A DNA stretch of 64,000 nt from G963708235 sp963708235 (GTDB lineage Bacteria > Actinomycetota > Acidimicrobiia > Spongiisociales > UBA5794). The position numbers were made by a program, and so were the translations under genes. The first letter of the stretch is position 1. The number at the start of each line of letters is the position of its first letter. Shown here piece by piece: positions 44,934 to 53,061 of the stretch. Below the pieces are notes generated by a model. The model made no database searches and had not been told where the DNA came from. It worked only from the letters and a program-made list of their open reading frames with translations. The stretch lies in assembly GCA_963708235.1 (NCBI GenBank), contig OY970200.1, forward strand, positions 1,612,001 through 1,676,000, given 5' to 3'.

Positions 44934-47900
44934 CTACGGGCGTGTGGGGACTGTCGCATCCGGGCGCTGCGGTTGCGCAGCGTCCTCGTCGAAGATCCGG
45001 TCGAGGGTGTCGACCAGCAGGTCGGCATGCCCGATGTCGAATACCAGCGGTGGCTTGATCTTGAGCACGTTGCCATGGATCCCGTCCGCCGAGATGAGCA
45101 CGCCGAGTTGACGGGCGCGATTGGCGATGTACCGCGCCTGTTCGGCAGCGGGCGATGCGCCGGACCGGGGGCTGGCTGCGTCGTTGACCAACTCGACACC
45201 GAGGAACAACCCGGCACCGCGAACATCGCCGATCAGCGGGTGACGGCGAGCCAACTCGGAGAGCCGGCGGACCAGATGGGCGCCGGTCGCCGTCGCCGCC
45301 TCCCGGAGGTTCTCGTCTTCGATCACGTCGAGTACGGCGGATCCGACGGCGCACGCCACCGCGTTTCCCCCGAAGCTGGTGAAGAACTCCATCCCATTGG
45401 CGAAGGCCTCGGCGATGGCTCGGGTGGTGACCACGGCCGCCAGCGGATAGCCGTTGCCGAGCGGCTTGCCCAGCGTGACCAGATCGGGAACGACCCCCTG
45501 GGTCTCGAACCCCCACCAGTGACTACCGATTCGACCCAACCCCACCTGCACCTCATCGGTGATGCACAGCCCGCCTGCCTTGCGGATCACCCCGAACACC
45601 GCATCGAGATAGCCGGTTGGGAGCACGATCTGGCCCGCAACTCCCGGGAAGGATTCGACGATGAACGCCGCCGGCCCTTCTGCGGATGCGGACAGCGCAC
45701 CCCTGGCGGCGTCGGCATGACGACCGGGATCGGCGTCTGCGGGTGTCCGGGAGACATCGGGGAGCGGAAGGGTGTGGACCCACGGCGGTGGACCGTTCCC
45801 GCCCGGACCGTGGTGTTTGTAGGGGCTGACATCGACCAGCAGACCGGTGTTGCCGTGATAACCCCCATCGAGCACGACCACATCGCCGCACCCGGTCACG
45901 GTGCGGGCGATCCGCAGGGCGAGTTCGTTGGCCTCGCTCCCCGACGACACCAGGTAGACGGTGTCGAGCGGATCGGGGAAGAGGTTGGCGAGCCGGGTGA
46001 GATAGTCGGTGCGCGCCGGGTGCGGGTACCGCGTATTGGTGTCGATCAGCGCCGCCTGACGACGCTGGGCGGCGACCACCCGGGGATGCTGGTGGCCGAC
46101 ATGGGCGACGTTGTTCACCGCATCGAGGTGACCACGCCCCCACGAGTCGTAGAGCCACGGTCCGTGCCCGCGCACCGCAACCAGCGGCTCGTCGTACGAG
46201 ACACGCTGACTGGGGGGAAGTCGGCGGCGGTGGTGCTCGGTGAGCGCGGCGTCGTCCGGTGACGGTGCCTCGACCATGCCGGCGGGAAGCCCGAGCGCAT
46301 GGTGTGGTGACGGGCAGACGCTGGCCCACGCACCCCACTCGTCCGCCATCGCTACCCCGGGAAAGGGCCCGTCGATTTCGAGATGATCGGCCATCACCTG
46401 GAAATGGAGATGAGGCGTCCACCCGCCGTTCTCCTCGGGAACTCCCACCACCCCGATGCGTGCCCCGCCGGCGAGCGGCTCGCCGACCCGCAGATGCCGG
46501 GTAGAGCTGCGACCCAGGTGCCCGTAGAGGGTGTAGAAGGGTGGACCGTCGTCGGGTTCGTGGCGGAGCGTCACCACCGGCCCGTAGCCGCGGTCGACCG
46601 CATCGTCGTCGACACGGGCAACCACCCCGTCCCAGAGCGCCCGCACCTCGGTGCCGGCCGGGCAGGACAGATCGACTCCGAGGTGCACCGTCCGCCATCC
46701 CGGCCCCCGGTTGGTGGGGACGGCGAACTCGGGCGCCGCATAGACGATCCGGGGTTCGCCCTGGCGTCCCACCCCGACCGAGGCCCCATGGTCGGACATG
46801 GCGGTGGCGATCTGGCGGGTCTGTACCTCCATCGACGGCGCCACCGAAGGATGGTCGGCGTCGACGCTGGTCACGCTCCAATCGATGGTGCATACGGAAT
46901 CCCCGGACATCGGGATCCCGAGCACCCCATGGGTGACGTCGCGGTGGGACTCCAACCAACTGGCGACCTGCCGTCCGGTCCGGCTGGGTACGAGCCCGCA
47001 GCCGTGACGGACCCGGAGCTCGGCGACCGGCAGCGGAACCTCGTCGAACCTGGACAGAGCGGTCCATGCGGCGTCCTCGCTGATCCGCAGGTAGGGGCGG
47101 TCGGCAGCGTGTTGCGCCCGCTCTGCCGAGATCACGACGCTCAGCGCCAGTCGCAGCACCGCCAACGGGGTGATCGCCGCCAGCTCCCCCTCCAGTTCCT
47201 CCTCCCCGGGCGAGATGACGGCGTGGTATCCGGAGGCGACGTCGACAACGGCCTCCACCGGATCGACCAGACCCAGGCCGCCGTAGGCGGCAGCGATGGC
47301 AGCCTCGGCGATCCGGACCGAAACGTGGGCATCCCCGAAATCGATGACCCCGATGTCCTGTCCGGGACCGGCGTCGACAATGAGGTTGTGATCGTTGAGG
47401 TCGCCGTGGATCAGCCCGGTGGGGAGCAGGCCCCAGCACGGGTCGAGGCGGCGGGTGCACCGGACGACCAGGCCTTCGAGCCACCGTCTCCGGTCAGGAT
47501 CGGGCACCGACCCCAGCAACCCGTCGATGGTGGCGGCGACGTGGCGGAGATCCCACAGGAAGGGCTCGGCGAACTCGCCGCGATCCGGGGCCAGGTCGGC
47601 GATGGCGGCGGTCACCGCACCGGCGGTGGTCCCCACCCTCCGGAGCAGGGTCCGGGTGTGTGGTCGTACCTCGGCGAAGGGTCGCCCCTCGACCCAGGTG
47701 AGGAGCCTGACCAGGTGGGCGGCGTCGCCGAGGTCGAAGGTTGCACACCCGGCGCCGTCCGTCGTCGGGACCACCGCGGGGGCACGGACCGAGGTGTGTT
47801 CCCTGACCTGGTCCATCAGGGTGGCCTGGAGATCGAGGCGGTGGCGGGTGGCATCGGCTGCCGAGATCTTGAGCACCGAGCGCCTACCGGTGTGGTCGGT

Positions 47901-48029
47901 GACGACAAAGTTCCGGTCCCGCTCGGCGGGCAGTTCTGCGATGTCGACCGGGGTGATCCCCCAGTGGGCGGCGACGATCCGGGTGGCGAGGTCCGGCGAA
48001 ATCTCCGGTGATATCTCGGGGAGGCGCAT
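44934..48029 (-). CDS. Three-domain fusion: phosphotransferase (APH) - M23 peptidase fold - class III aminotransferase
   Basis: A protein of about 1031 residues. Domain 1 (about 1-330) is an APH/hydroxylysine-kinase-like kinase with LIHGDLNDHNLIVD and GVIDFGD. Domain 2 (about 425-580) is an M23/LytM fold with HLGVDLSCPAG, YGHLG and HLHFQ, so the zinc ligands look intact, yet there is no signal peptide. Domain 3 (about 595-1025) is a class III PLP aminotransferase with SSGSEANELALRIAR, ITDEVQVGLGRIG and the lysine of TLGKPLGNGYPLAA. This tripartite gene is known in other bacteria; the aminotransferase resembles ethanolamine-phosphate or phosphohydroxylysine phospho-lyases (AGXT2L). The alternative start at 48047 abuts the tandem repeats. 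Confidence 0.88.
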   Translation of the reverse strand: MRLPEISPEISPDLATRIVAAHWGITPVDIAELPAERDRNFVVTDHTGRRSVLKISAADATRHRLDLQATLMDQVREHTSVRAPAVVPTTDGAGCATFDLGDAAHLVRLLTWVEGRPFAEVRPHTRTLLRRVGTTAGAVTAAIADLAPDRGEFAEPFLWDLRHVAATIDGLLGSVPDPDRRRWLEGLVVRCTRRLDPCWGLLPTGLIHGDLNDHNLIVDAGPGQDIGVIDFGDAHVSVRIAEAAIAAAYGGLGLVDPVEAVVDVASGYHAVISPGEEELEGELAAITPLAVLRLALSVVISAERAQHAADRPYLRISEDAAWTALSRFDEVPLPVAELRVRHGCGLVPSRTGRQVASWLESHRDVTHGVLGIPMSGDSVCTIDWSVTSVDADHPSVAPSMEVQTRQIATAMSDHGASVGVGRQGEPRIVYAAPEFAVPTNRGPGWRTVHLGVDLSCPAGTEVRALWDGVVARVDDDAVDRGYGPVVTLRHEPDDGPPFYTLYGHLGRSSTRHLRVGEPLAGGARIGVVGVPEENGGWTPHLHFQVMADHLEIDGPFPGVAMADEWGAWASVCPSPHHALGLPAGMVEAPSPDDAALTEHHRRRLPPSQRVSYDEPLVAVRGHGPWLYDSWGRGHLDAVNNVAHVGHQHPRVVAAQRRQAALIDTNTRYPHPARTDYLTRLANLFPDPLDTVYLVSSGSEANELALRIARTVTGCGDVVVLDGGYHGNTGLLVDVSPYKHHGPGGNGPPPWVHTLPLPDVSRTPADADPGRHADAARGALSASAEGPAAFIVESFPGVAGQIVLPTGYLDAVFGVIRKAGGLCITDEVQVGLGRIGSHWWGFETQGVVPDLVTLGKPLGNGYPLAAVVTTRAIAEAFANGMEFFTSFGGNAVACAVGSAVLDVIEDENLREAATATGAHLVRRLSELARRHPLIGDVRGAGLFLGVELVNDAASPRSGASPAAEQARYIANRARQLGVLISADGIHGNVLKIKPPLVFDIGHADLLVDTLDRIFDEDAAQPQRPDATVPTRP

Positions 48030-48050
48030 CGGATCAGCTTGCCACATCGT

Positions 48051-48405
48051 GCGGGCAGGTTCAGTCGACCGGGAGACTCAGCCCGCGGCGACGGATGTGG
48101 ACCGCTTCTGGGGGTGGTTACGCGGGCAGGTTCAGTCGACTGGGAGACTCAGCCCGCGGCGACGGATGTGGACCGCTTCTGGGGGTGGTTACGCGGGCAG
48201 GTTCAGTCGACCGGCAGACCCAACCCGCGGCGACGGATGTGGACCGCTTCTGGGGGTGGTAGCGCGGGCAGGTTCAGTCGACTGGGAGACCCAGCCCGCG
48301 GCGACGGATGTGGACCGCTTCTGGGGGTGGTAGCGCGGGCAGGTTCAGTCGACTGGGAGACCCAGCCCGCGGCGACGGATGTGGACCACTTTTGGGGGTG
48401 GTAGC
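48051..48405. repeat. Five tandem 71-bp repeats
   Basis: Copies begin at 48051, 48122, 48193, 48264 and 48335, with a sixth partial start at 48406 that is the real 3' end of the acyl-CoA dehydrogenase gene. Each unit begins GCGGGCAGGTTCAGTCGAC and ends with a G-rich GGGGGTGGT segment. Copies differ at a few positions; copy 3 matches the gene end exactly over its first 35 bases. On the minus strand each unit keeps the last eight codons of the gene (RGLGLPVD or RGLSLPVD) and its TGA. Internal hairpin-forming arms (GCGGGC/GCCCGC) are present. Confidence 0.95.
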
Positions 48406-48415
48406 GCGGGCAGGT

Positions 48416-49558
48416 TCAGTCGACCGGCAGACCCAACCCGCGGCTGATCACCAGCCGCTGGATCTCGGAGGTTCCCTCACCGATCTCGAGGATCTTGGCG
48501 TCGCGGTAGAACCGGGCAACGGGGCTCTCCTCGACGAACCCGTAGCCGCCGTGGACCTGAGTGGCGATGCGGGTGGCGGTGACCGCCGACTCCGATGCAT
48601 ACAGCTTGGCGATCGCCGCCGCCTGCTTGATCGGACGTCCCGCATCCTTGAGCGCCGCCGCCTTGTAGGTGAGCAGCCTCGAGGCTTCGACCATCACCTG
48701 GAGATCGGCGATCTGGAAGGCAAGACCCTGGTTGCGTCCGATCGGGGCGCCGAAGGCATGACGCTCCTTGGCGTAGTCGACGCTGATGTCGAGACACGCC
48801 TGCGCCAGTCCCACCGCCAGGGCGGCGATGGCGATCCGACCGTCGTCGAGGATGGCGAGGAACTGACGGAAGCCCTTGCCGCGTTCGCCGAGAAGGTGAT
48901 CGGCGGGGACCCGGCAGTCCTGCATGACCAGGCCGTGGGTGTCGGAGGCATGCCATCCGAGCTTGTCGTAGGGCGGCTCGACCGTCAGACCGAGGGTTCC
49001 GGCCGGGACCAGGATCGAGCTGATCTCGTCCGGTCCGGTGCGGGCGGTGACGGTGATCACCGAGGTCAGATCGGTGCCCGAGTTGGTGATGAAGGCCTTG
49101 GCGCCGTCGATCACCCATTCGTCACCGTCGAGAACGGCCTTGGTGGTGGTTGCTCCGGCATCCGACCCTGCGCCCGGTTCGGTGAGCCCGAAGGCGGCAA
49201 GGGTCTTTCCCTCGAGCAGGTCGGGGAGCCACCGCTCCTGCTGTTCCGGGGTGCCGTAGGTGTAGATGGGGTTGATCCCGAGTCCGACGGCGGCTTCGAG
49301 GGTGAGCCCCATCGACTGGTCGATCCGCCCGATCTCCTCGATGGCGACACACAGGCTGGTGAAGTCCCCGCCGGCACCCCCGACATCTTCGGGAAACGGC
49401 AGCGCAAAGAGACCGAGGTCGCCCATCTTTCGCACCACATCGGTGGGGAACACATGCTCCTTGTCCCATCGCGCCGCATGCGGAGCGATCTCCGCTTCGG
49501 CGAACTCGCGGACGACCTTGCGGAACGCCTCGTGGTCCTGGGAAAGCTCGAAGCTCAC
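48416..49558 (-). CDS. Acyl-CoA dehydrogenase (short/branched-chain type)
   Basis: A 380-residue flavoenzyme that introduces the alpha-beta double bond in acyl-CoA. The FAD/substrate segments AFGLTEPGAGSDAGATTTKA and FITNSGTD are present. The R-x-HAFG motif is KERHAFGAPIGRNQ. The catalytic base E361 lies in IGEGTSEIQR. The start is GTG at 49558 after a strong GAGGAGGAG site. It is divergent from a LiuR-like MerR gene, with an operator between, pointing to branched-chain amino-acid (isovaleryl or 2-methylbutyryl) catabolism. The 3' end has been copied into the adjacent tandem repeats. Confidence 0.93.
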   Translation of the reverse strand: MSFELSQDHEAFRKVVREFAEAEIAPHAARWDKEHVFPTDVVRKMGDLGLFALPFPEDVGGAGGDFTSLCVAIEEIGRIDQSMGLTLEAAVGLGINPIYTYGTPEQQERWLPDLLEGKTLAAFGLTEPGAGSDAGATTTKAVLDGDEWVIDGAKAFITNSGTDLTSVITVTARTGPDEISSILVPAGTLGLTVEPPYDKLGWHASDTHGLVMQDCRVPADHLLGERGKGFRQFLAILDDGRIAIAALAVGLAQACLDISVDYAKERHAFGAPIGRNQGLAFQIADLQVMVEASRLLTYKAAALKDAGRPIKQAAAIAKLYASESAVTATRIATQVHGGYGFVEESPVARFYRDAKILEIGEGTSEIQRLVISRGLGLPVD

Positions 49559-49608
49559 GTTCTCCTCCTCACCGGGAAACCTGTTGACTCGAACACCGGA
49601 CCATTACG

Positions 49609-49624
49609 TTTACGTCAACGTCAA
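49609..49624. promoter_or_regulatory. LiuR-type operator between acyl-CoA dehydrogenase and the MerR regulator
   Basis: TTTACGTCAACGTCAA is a 16-bp imperfect palindrome (TTTACGT-CA-ACGTCAA) close to the TTTACGTnnACGTAAA motif known for LiuR regulators. A further ATTACGT directly precedes it. It lies 51 bases upstream of the dehydrogenase start. Confidence 0.65.
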
Positions 49625-49709
49625 TGTGGTGCTGCGAGCAATGTAGCATCAGCGGTCCCGGTAGGCAGCCGGGATCGGACGCAGACCCGGGAAAGGTCTG
49701 GAGGGCACG

Positions 49710-50102
49710 ATCATCGAGACCACATATTCCATCACGGACCTGTCGCGGGAGTTCGCCGTCACCGCCCGAACCCTGCGTTGGTACGAAGACGCCGGGTTGC
49801 TCAGCCCTACCCGCAACGGCAGTCACCGGGTCTACACCGCTCGGGACCGGACCCGTCTGGTGCTGATCCTGCGGGGCAAGCGGCTGGGCTTCTCGCTGGC
49901 GGAGATCGCCGAGATCATCGACATGTACGACGCTCCTCCGGGAGAGTTGGGCCAGCTGCAGACGCTGCTGGGTAGGATTGGGGAACATCGGGCCGACCTG
50001 GAGGCTCGCCGGGACGAACTCGACCGGACCATCGCCGAGTTCGACGATGTGGCCGACAAGGTGCGTACCCGCCTCGAAGAGTTGCTCGACGAGCCGGGCT
50101 AG
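49710..50102 (+). CDS. MerR-family regulator, LiuR-like, with non-canonical start codon
   Basis: A regulator of about 131 residues. The MerR winged helix begins at TTYSITDLSREFAVTARTLRWYED and continues GLLSPTRNGSHRVYTARDR; LRGKRLGFSLAEIAEIIDMYD and a coiled-coil dimerisation helix to the C-terminus follow. No ATG, GTG or TTG exists between an in-frame stop at 49662 and 49797, yet the domain clearly starts upstream of 49797. The candidates are ATC at 49710 or 49713, a few bases after GGAGGG (49700-49705), or CTG at 49698. A sequence error at the start codon is also possible. Its stop shares CTAG with the maf stop. Confidence 0.78.
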   Translation: MIETTYSITDLSREFAVTARTLRWYEDAGLLSPTRNGSHRVYTARDRTRLVLILRGKRLGFSLAEIAEIIDMYDAPPGELGQLQTLLGRIGEHRADLEARRDELDRTIAEFDDVADKVRTRLEELLDEPG

Positions 50103-50728
50103 CGTCGCTCCAGATCCGGGATGGTGGGGATCTGACGCCGGGGCACGCCGATCCGTTCCAGGGCGGGAACCACCAGGCCGAGCGGGAGCCCGATCACGTT
50201 CGACCGGGTGCCGTCCACCTCGGTGACGAACCCGGCCGCCGCACCCTGCAACGCATATCCGCCGGCCTTGTCCAGCGATTCGCCGGTTGCGGCGTAGGCG
50301 TTCGCCTCGTCCGCCGAGATGGCTCGCATGGTGACCACCGATTCGGCGATTCCGTGGTCGACCGGTTCCTCGTCGAGCACGATCGCCATACCGGTGAGCA
50401 CACGGTGGCTGCGCCCCGCAAGACGCAGCAGCATGGTGCCGGCATCGCCGACATCGCGTGGCTTCCCCAGCACCTCCGCACCGTCCGGTTCGTCGAGTAC
50501 CACCACCGTGTCGCATCCGAGGACGTAGCCGGCAGGGTTGGTGGCGGAGACCGTCACCGCCTTGGCCAGGGCAAGTCGATGCACCATCTCCCCGGGCGAT
50601 TCGCCCGGCTCGGGCGACTCGTCGACATCCGGGGCGATCACCTCGAAGTCGAACCCGGCAAGGGCAAGCAGGCTCCGGCGCCGCGGCGATGCGCTGGCGA
50701 GCACCAGGGACCAGGGGCTTTCGGTCAT
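50099..50728 (-). CDS. Maf-like nucleotide pyrophosphatase
   Basis: A 209-residue Maf/Ham1-fold enzyme that hydrolyses non-canonical nucleoside triphosphates. The N-terminal LVLASASPRRRSLLALAG, the central GCDTVVVLD, GKPRDVGDA, the SxGE-like TGESLDKAGGYALQG, and the GxPLG terminal segment (VIGLPLGLV) are conserved. The Maf/YceF versus YhdE subclass cannot be assigned with certainty. It converges on the MerR gene with overlapping stop codons. Confidence 0.93.
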   Translation of the reverse strand: MTESPWSLVLASASPRRRSLLALAGFDFEVIAPDVDESPEPGESPGEMVHRLALAKAVTVSATNPAGYVLGCDTVVVLDEPDGAEVLGKPRDVGDAGTMLLRLAGRSHRVLTGMAIVLDEEPVDHGIAESVVTMRAISADEANAYAATGESLDKAGGYALQGAAAGFVTEVDGTRSNVIGLPLGLVVPALERIGVPRRQIPTIPDLERR

Positions 50729-50882
50729 GGTGTCACCCTAGAGTCGTCTCTCTCAGCTCGGATGCGCACAGTCGATCTTCCCCTGCTCTTGATTGGAGAA
50801 TGAAGTGAACAGTGGAGGTCCCGAGCCCGCCACAGTCACGCACTCACCGGTAACGTGAGATCTCTCACCGACTGGGAGCCCG

Positions 50883-51749
50883 ATGCGCTGGAACAAGTTG
50901 GAGACGAGCGGCAATGTCCAGGACCGTCGCGGGGCGAGGCGCACCATCGGCGCCGGTGCCGGCGGTCTGGGTCTGATCGGTCTTGTCGTGCTGCTGATCT
51001 CCAGCCTGACCGGGGGCGGAGGCGGGTTCGAGGGGATCGACGATCTGCTCGGTCAGGTTCAGGGAGCAACCCCCCCGGCACAGGACCAGCCGGAGGAGTT
51101 CGCCGGGATGGACCAGTCCGAGGACTTCGTCCGTCGGGTGCTGGGTTCCACCGAGACGCTGTGGGATGCGGTGTTCATGGACGCCGGCGGCACCTACCAA
51201 CCGGCGGGTCTCGTGCTCTTCACCCAGGCCACCGACTCGCGCTGCGGTGGCGCCACCTCGGCGATCGGCCCGCACTACTGCCCGGTCGACGAGACCATCT
51301 ACATCGATCTCGACTTCTTCGCCGAGTTGGAGCAACGGTTCGGCGCCGGGGGTGGGGACTTCGCCCAGGCGTATGTGATCGCCCACGAGGTGGGACATCA
51401 CATCCAGCAGGAACTCGGCATCATGGAGGAGGTCCAACGTCTCCAGCAGTCCGACCCCGGGAACGCCAACGAGCTCTCGGTCCGGCTCGAACTCCAGGCG
51501 GACTGCTTTGCGGGGATGTGGGCCCACTCGGTGTGGCGCCGCGGCGATGTCCTCGAGCCGGGCGACATCCAGGAAGCGCTCGATGCCGCCGCAGCGGTGG
51601 GTGACGACCGTATCCAGGAAGCAACCACCGGTCAGGTCAACCCGGAGTCATGGACCCATGGGTCGGCCGAACAGCGGATGCAGTGGTTCGACGCCGGTTA
51701 CCGCAGCGGGATGATCGACCAGTGCGACACGTTCTCCGGAGACGTGTGA
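50883..51749 (+). CDS. Neutral zinc metallopeptidase (YpfJ family)
   Basis: A 288-residue protein with one N-terminal membrane segment (about 22-43, LGLIGLVVLLISSL) and an extracytoplasmic peptidase domain. The zinc motif is in VIAHEVGHHIQQELG near residue 165-180. Other family hallmarks are SRCGGATSAIGPHYCPVDETIYID, ELQADCFAGMWAHS and a terminal RMQWFDAGYRSG. The YpfJ family has no clear physiological substrate. It is followed by a bidirectional terminator. Confidence 0.92.
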   Translation: MRWNKLETSGNVQDRRGARRTIGAGAGGLGLIGLVVLLISSLTGGGGGFEGIDDLLGQVQGATPPAQDQPEEFAGMDQSEDFVRRVLGSTETLWDAVFMDAGGTYQPAGLVLFTQATDSRCGGATSAIGPHYCPVDETIYIDLDFFAELEQRFGAGGGDFAQAYVIAHEVGHHIQQELGIMEEVQRLQQSDPGNANELSVRLELQADCFAGMWAHSVWRRGDVLEPGDIQEALDAAAAVGDDRIQEATTGQVNPESWTHGSAEQRMQWFDAGYRSGMIDQCDTFSGDV

Positions 51750-51754
51750 CCGGT

Positions 51755-51783
51755 ACCGGCTGAAACGGTGCGTCTCAGCCGGT
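51755..51783. terminator. Bidirectional terminator between the zinc peptidase and gcdH
   Basis: A perfect 9-bp stem (ACCGGCTGA at 51755-51763 with its complement at 51775-51783) and an 11-base loop lie between two converging stops. A second stem, GGCCGGC/GCCGGCC, abuts it. Confidence 0.65.
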
Positions 51784-51793
51784 GGCCGGCCCC

Positions 51794-52993
51794 TCAGCCG
51801 GCCGTCGGGGCAAAGGCGCCGATCCCGGTGATCGCCTGACCGAGCACCAGGGTGTGGATCTCGTGGGTGCCCTCGTAGGTGAAGACCGACTCGAGGTTGT
51901 TCATGTGCCGGACCACCGGGTACTCCAGGGTGATCCCGTTGGCACCGAGGACGGCGCGGGCCTCCCTTGCCACCTCGAGCGCCATCCGAACATTGTCCAT
52001 CTTCCCGAAGCTGACGTGGGCGGGGTCGATGGTTCCCTGGTCCTTCATCCGGCCCAGATGGAGCGCCACCAGCATCCCCCGGTTGACTGCCACCATCATC
52101 TCCACCAGCTTGCGCTGAGTGAGCTGGAAGCCGGCGATCGGGGTCCCGAACTGTTGCCGTTCCTTGGAGTAGTCGAGCGCAGATTCGTAACAGGCCCGAG
52201 CCGCACCGACGACCCCGAAGAGGATCCCGAAGCGCGCCTCGTTGAGACACGACAGCGGTCCTCTCATCCCACGGACACCGGGCAGCACCGCATCGGCGGG
52301 GAGACGCACATCGGTCAGCACCAGTTCGGAGGTGACCGATGCCCGGAGCGAAAGCTTGCGGTGGATCTCGTTGGCGACGAACCCCGGCGTGTCGGTGGGG
52401 ACGATGAAGCCCCGGACCCCCTCGTCGGTGCGGGCCCAGACGATGGCGACCTGGGCGATGTTGCCGTTGGTGATCCACATCTTGGTGCCGTTGAGCACCC
52501 AGTCGTCGCCATCACGACGTGCTGCGGTCCGCATGCTCGCCGGGTCGCTTCCCGAGTCGGGCTCGGTCAGCCCGAAGCAGCCGATGACCTCGCCGGACGC
52601 CATCGCCGGGAGCCACTGTTGCTTCTGTTCCTCGGAGCCGAACGCCCAGATCGGGTACATCGCCAGGGACCCCTGGACCGAGACGAAACTGCGGACCCCG
52701 CTGTCGCCCGCCTCCAGTTCGGTGCAGGCAAGCCCGTAGGCGACGGCGCTGGTCCCGGCGCACCCATAACCCTCGAGGTGCATCCCGAGCAACCCCATGG
52801 CGGCGATGTCCTTGATGATCTCCCGGGGGAAGGTGCCGGATTCGAACCACTCCCCCACGTCGGGGAGCACCCGATCGGCGACGAAACGACGCACCGTGTT
52901 GCGGACCAGACGCTCCTCGTCGTCGAGCAGCGCATCGATGGCCAGAAAATCCTTTGGGTCGACCTTCCCTGGTCGAAGCGATGTGTCACTCAT
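51794..52993 (-). CDS. gcdH: Glutaryl-CoA dehydrogenase
   Basis: A 399-residue acyl-CoA dehydrogenase of the GCDH subgroup, which oxidises and decarboxylates glutaryl-CoA to crotonyl-CoA in lysine and tryptophan catabolism. Diagnostic features are GVRSFVSVQGSLAMYPI near the substrate arginine, FGLTEPDSGSDP, KERQQFGTPIAGFQL, and the terminal YEGTHEIHTLVLGQAITG with catalytic E374. The neighbours do not include other lysine-catabolic genes. The ATG at 52993 follows GAGAGGT. Confidence 0.93.
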   Translation of the reverse strand: MSDTSLRPGKVDPKDFLAIDALLDDEERLVRNTVRRFVADRVLPDVGEWFESGTFPREIIKDIAAMGLLGMHLEGYGCAGTSAVAYGLACTELEAGDSGVRSFVSVQGSLAMYPIWAFGSEEQKQQWLPAMASGEVIGCFGLTEPDSGSDPASMRTAARRDGDDWVLNGTKMWITNGNIAQVAIVWARTDEGVRGFIVPTDTPGFVANEIHRKLSLRASVTSELVLTDVRLPADAVLPGVRGMRGPLSCLNEARFGILFGVVGAARACYESALDYSKERQQFGTPIAGFQLTQRKLVEMMVAVNRGMLVALHLGRMKDQGTIDPAHVSFGKMDNVRMALEVAREARAVLGANGITLEYPVVRHMNNLESVFTYEGTHEIHTLVLGQAITGIGAFAPTAG

Positions 52994-53061
52994 CGGTACC
53001 TCTCGAACATGCGGCGTCGGTGTCGTTCACCCCGTGGTGCGGTTGCTTTAGGGTAACCGAG

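Noticed and set aside
48051..48405. CRISPR-like array
   Set aside because: The whole 71-bp unit repeats with no unique spacers, and no cas genes are nearby. It is a tandem repeat.
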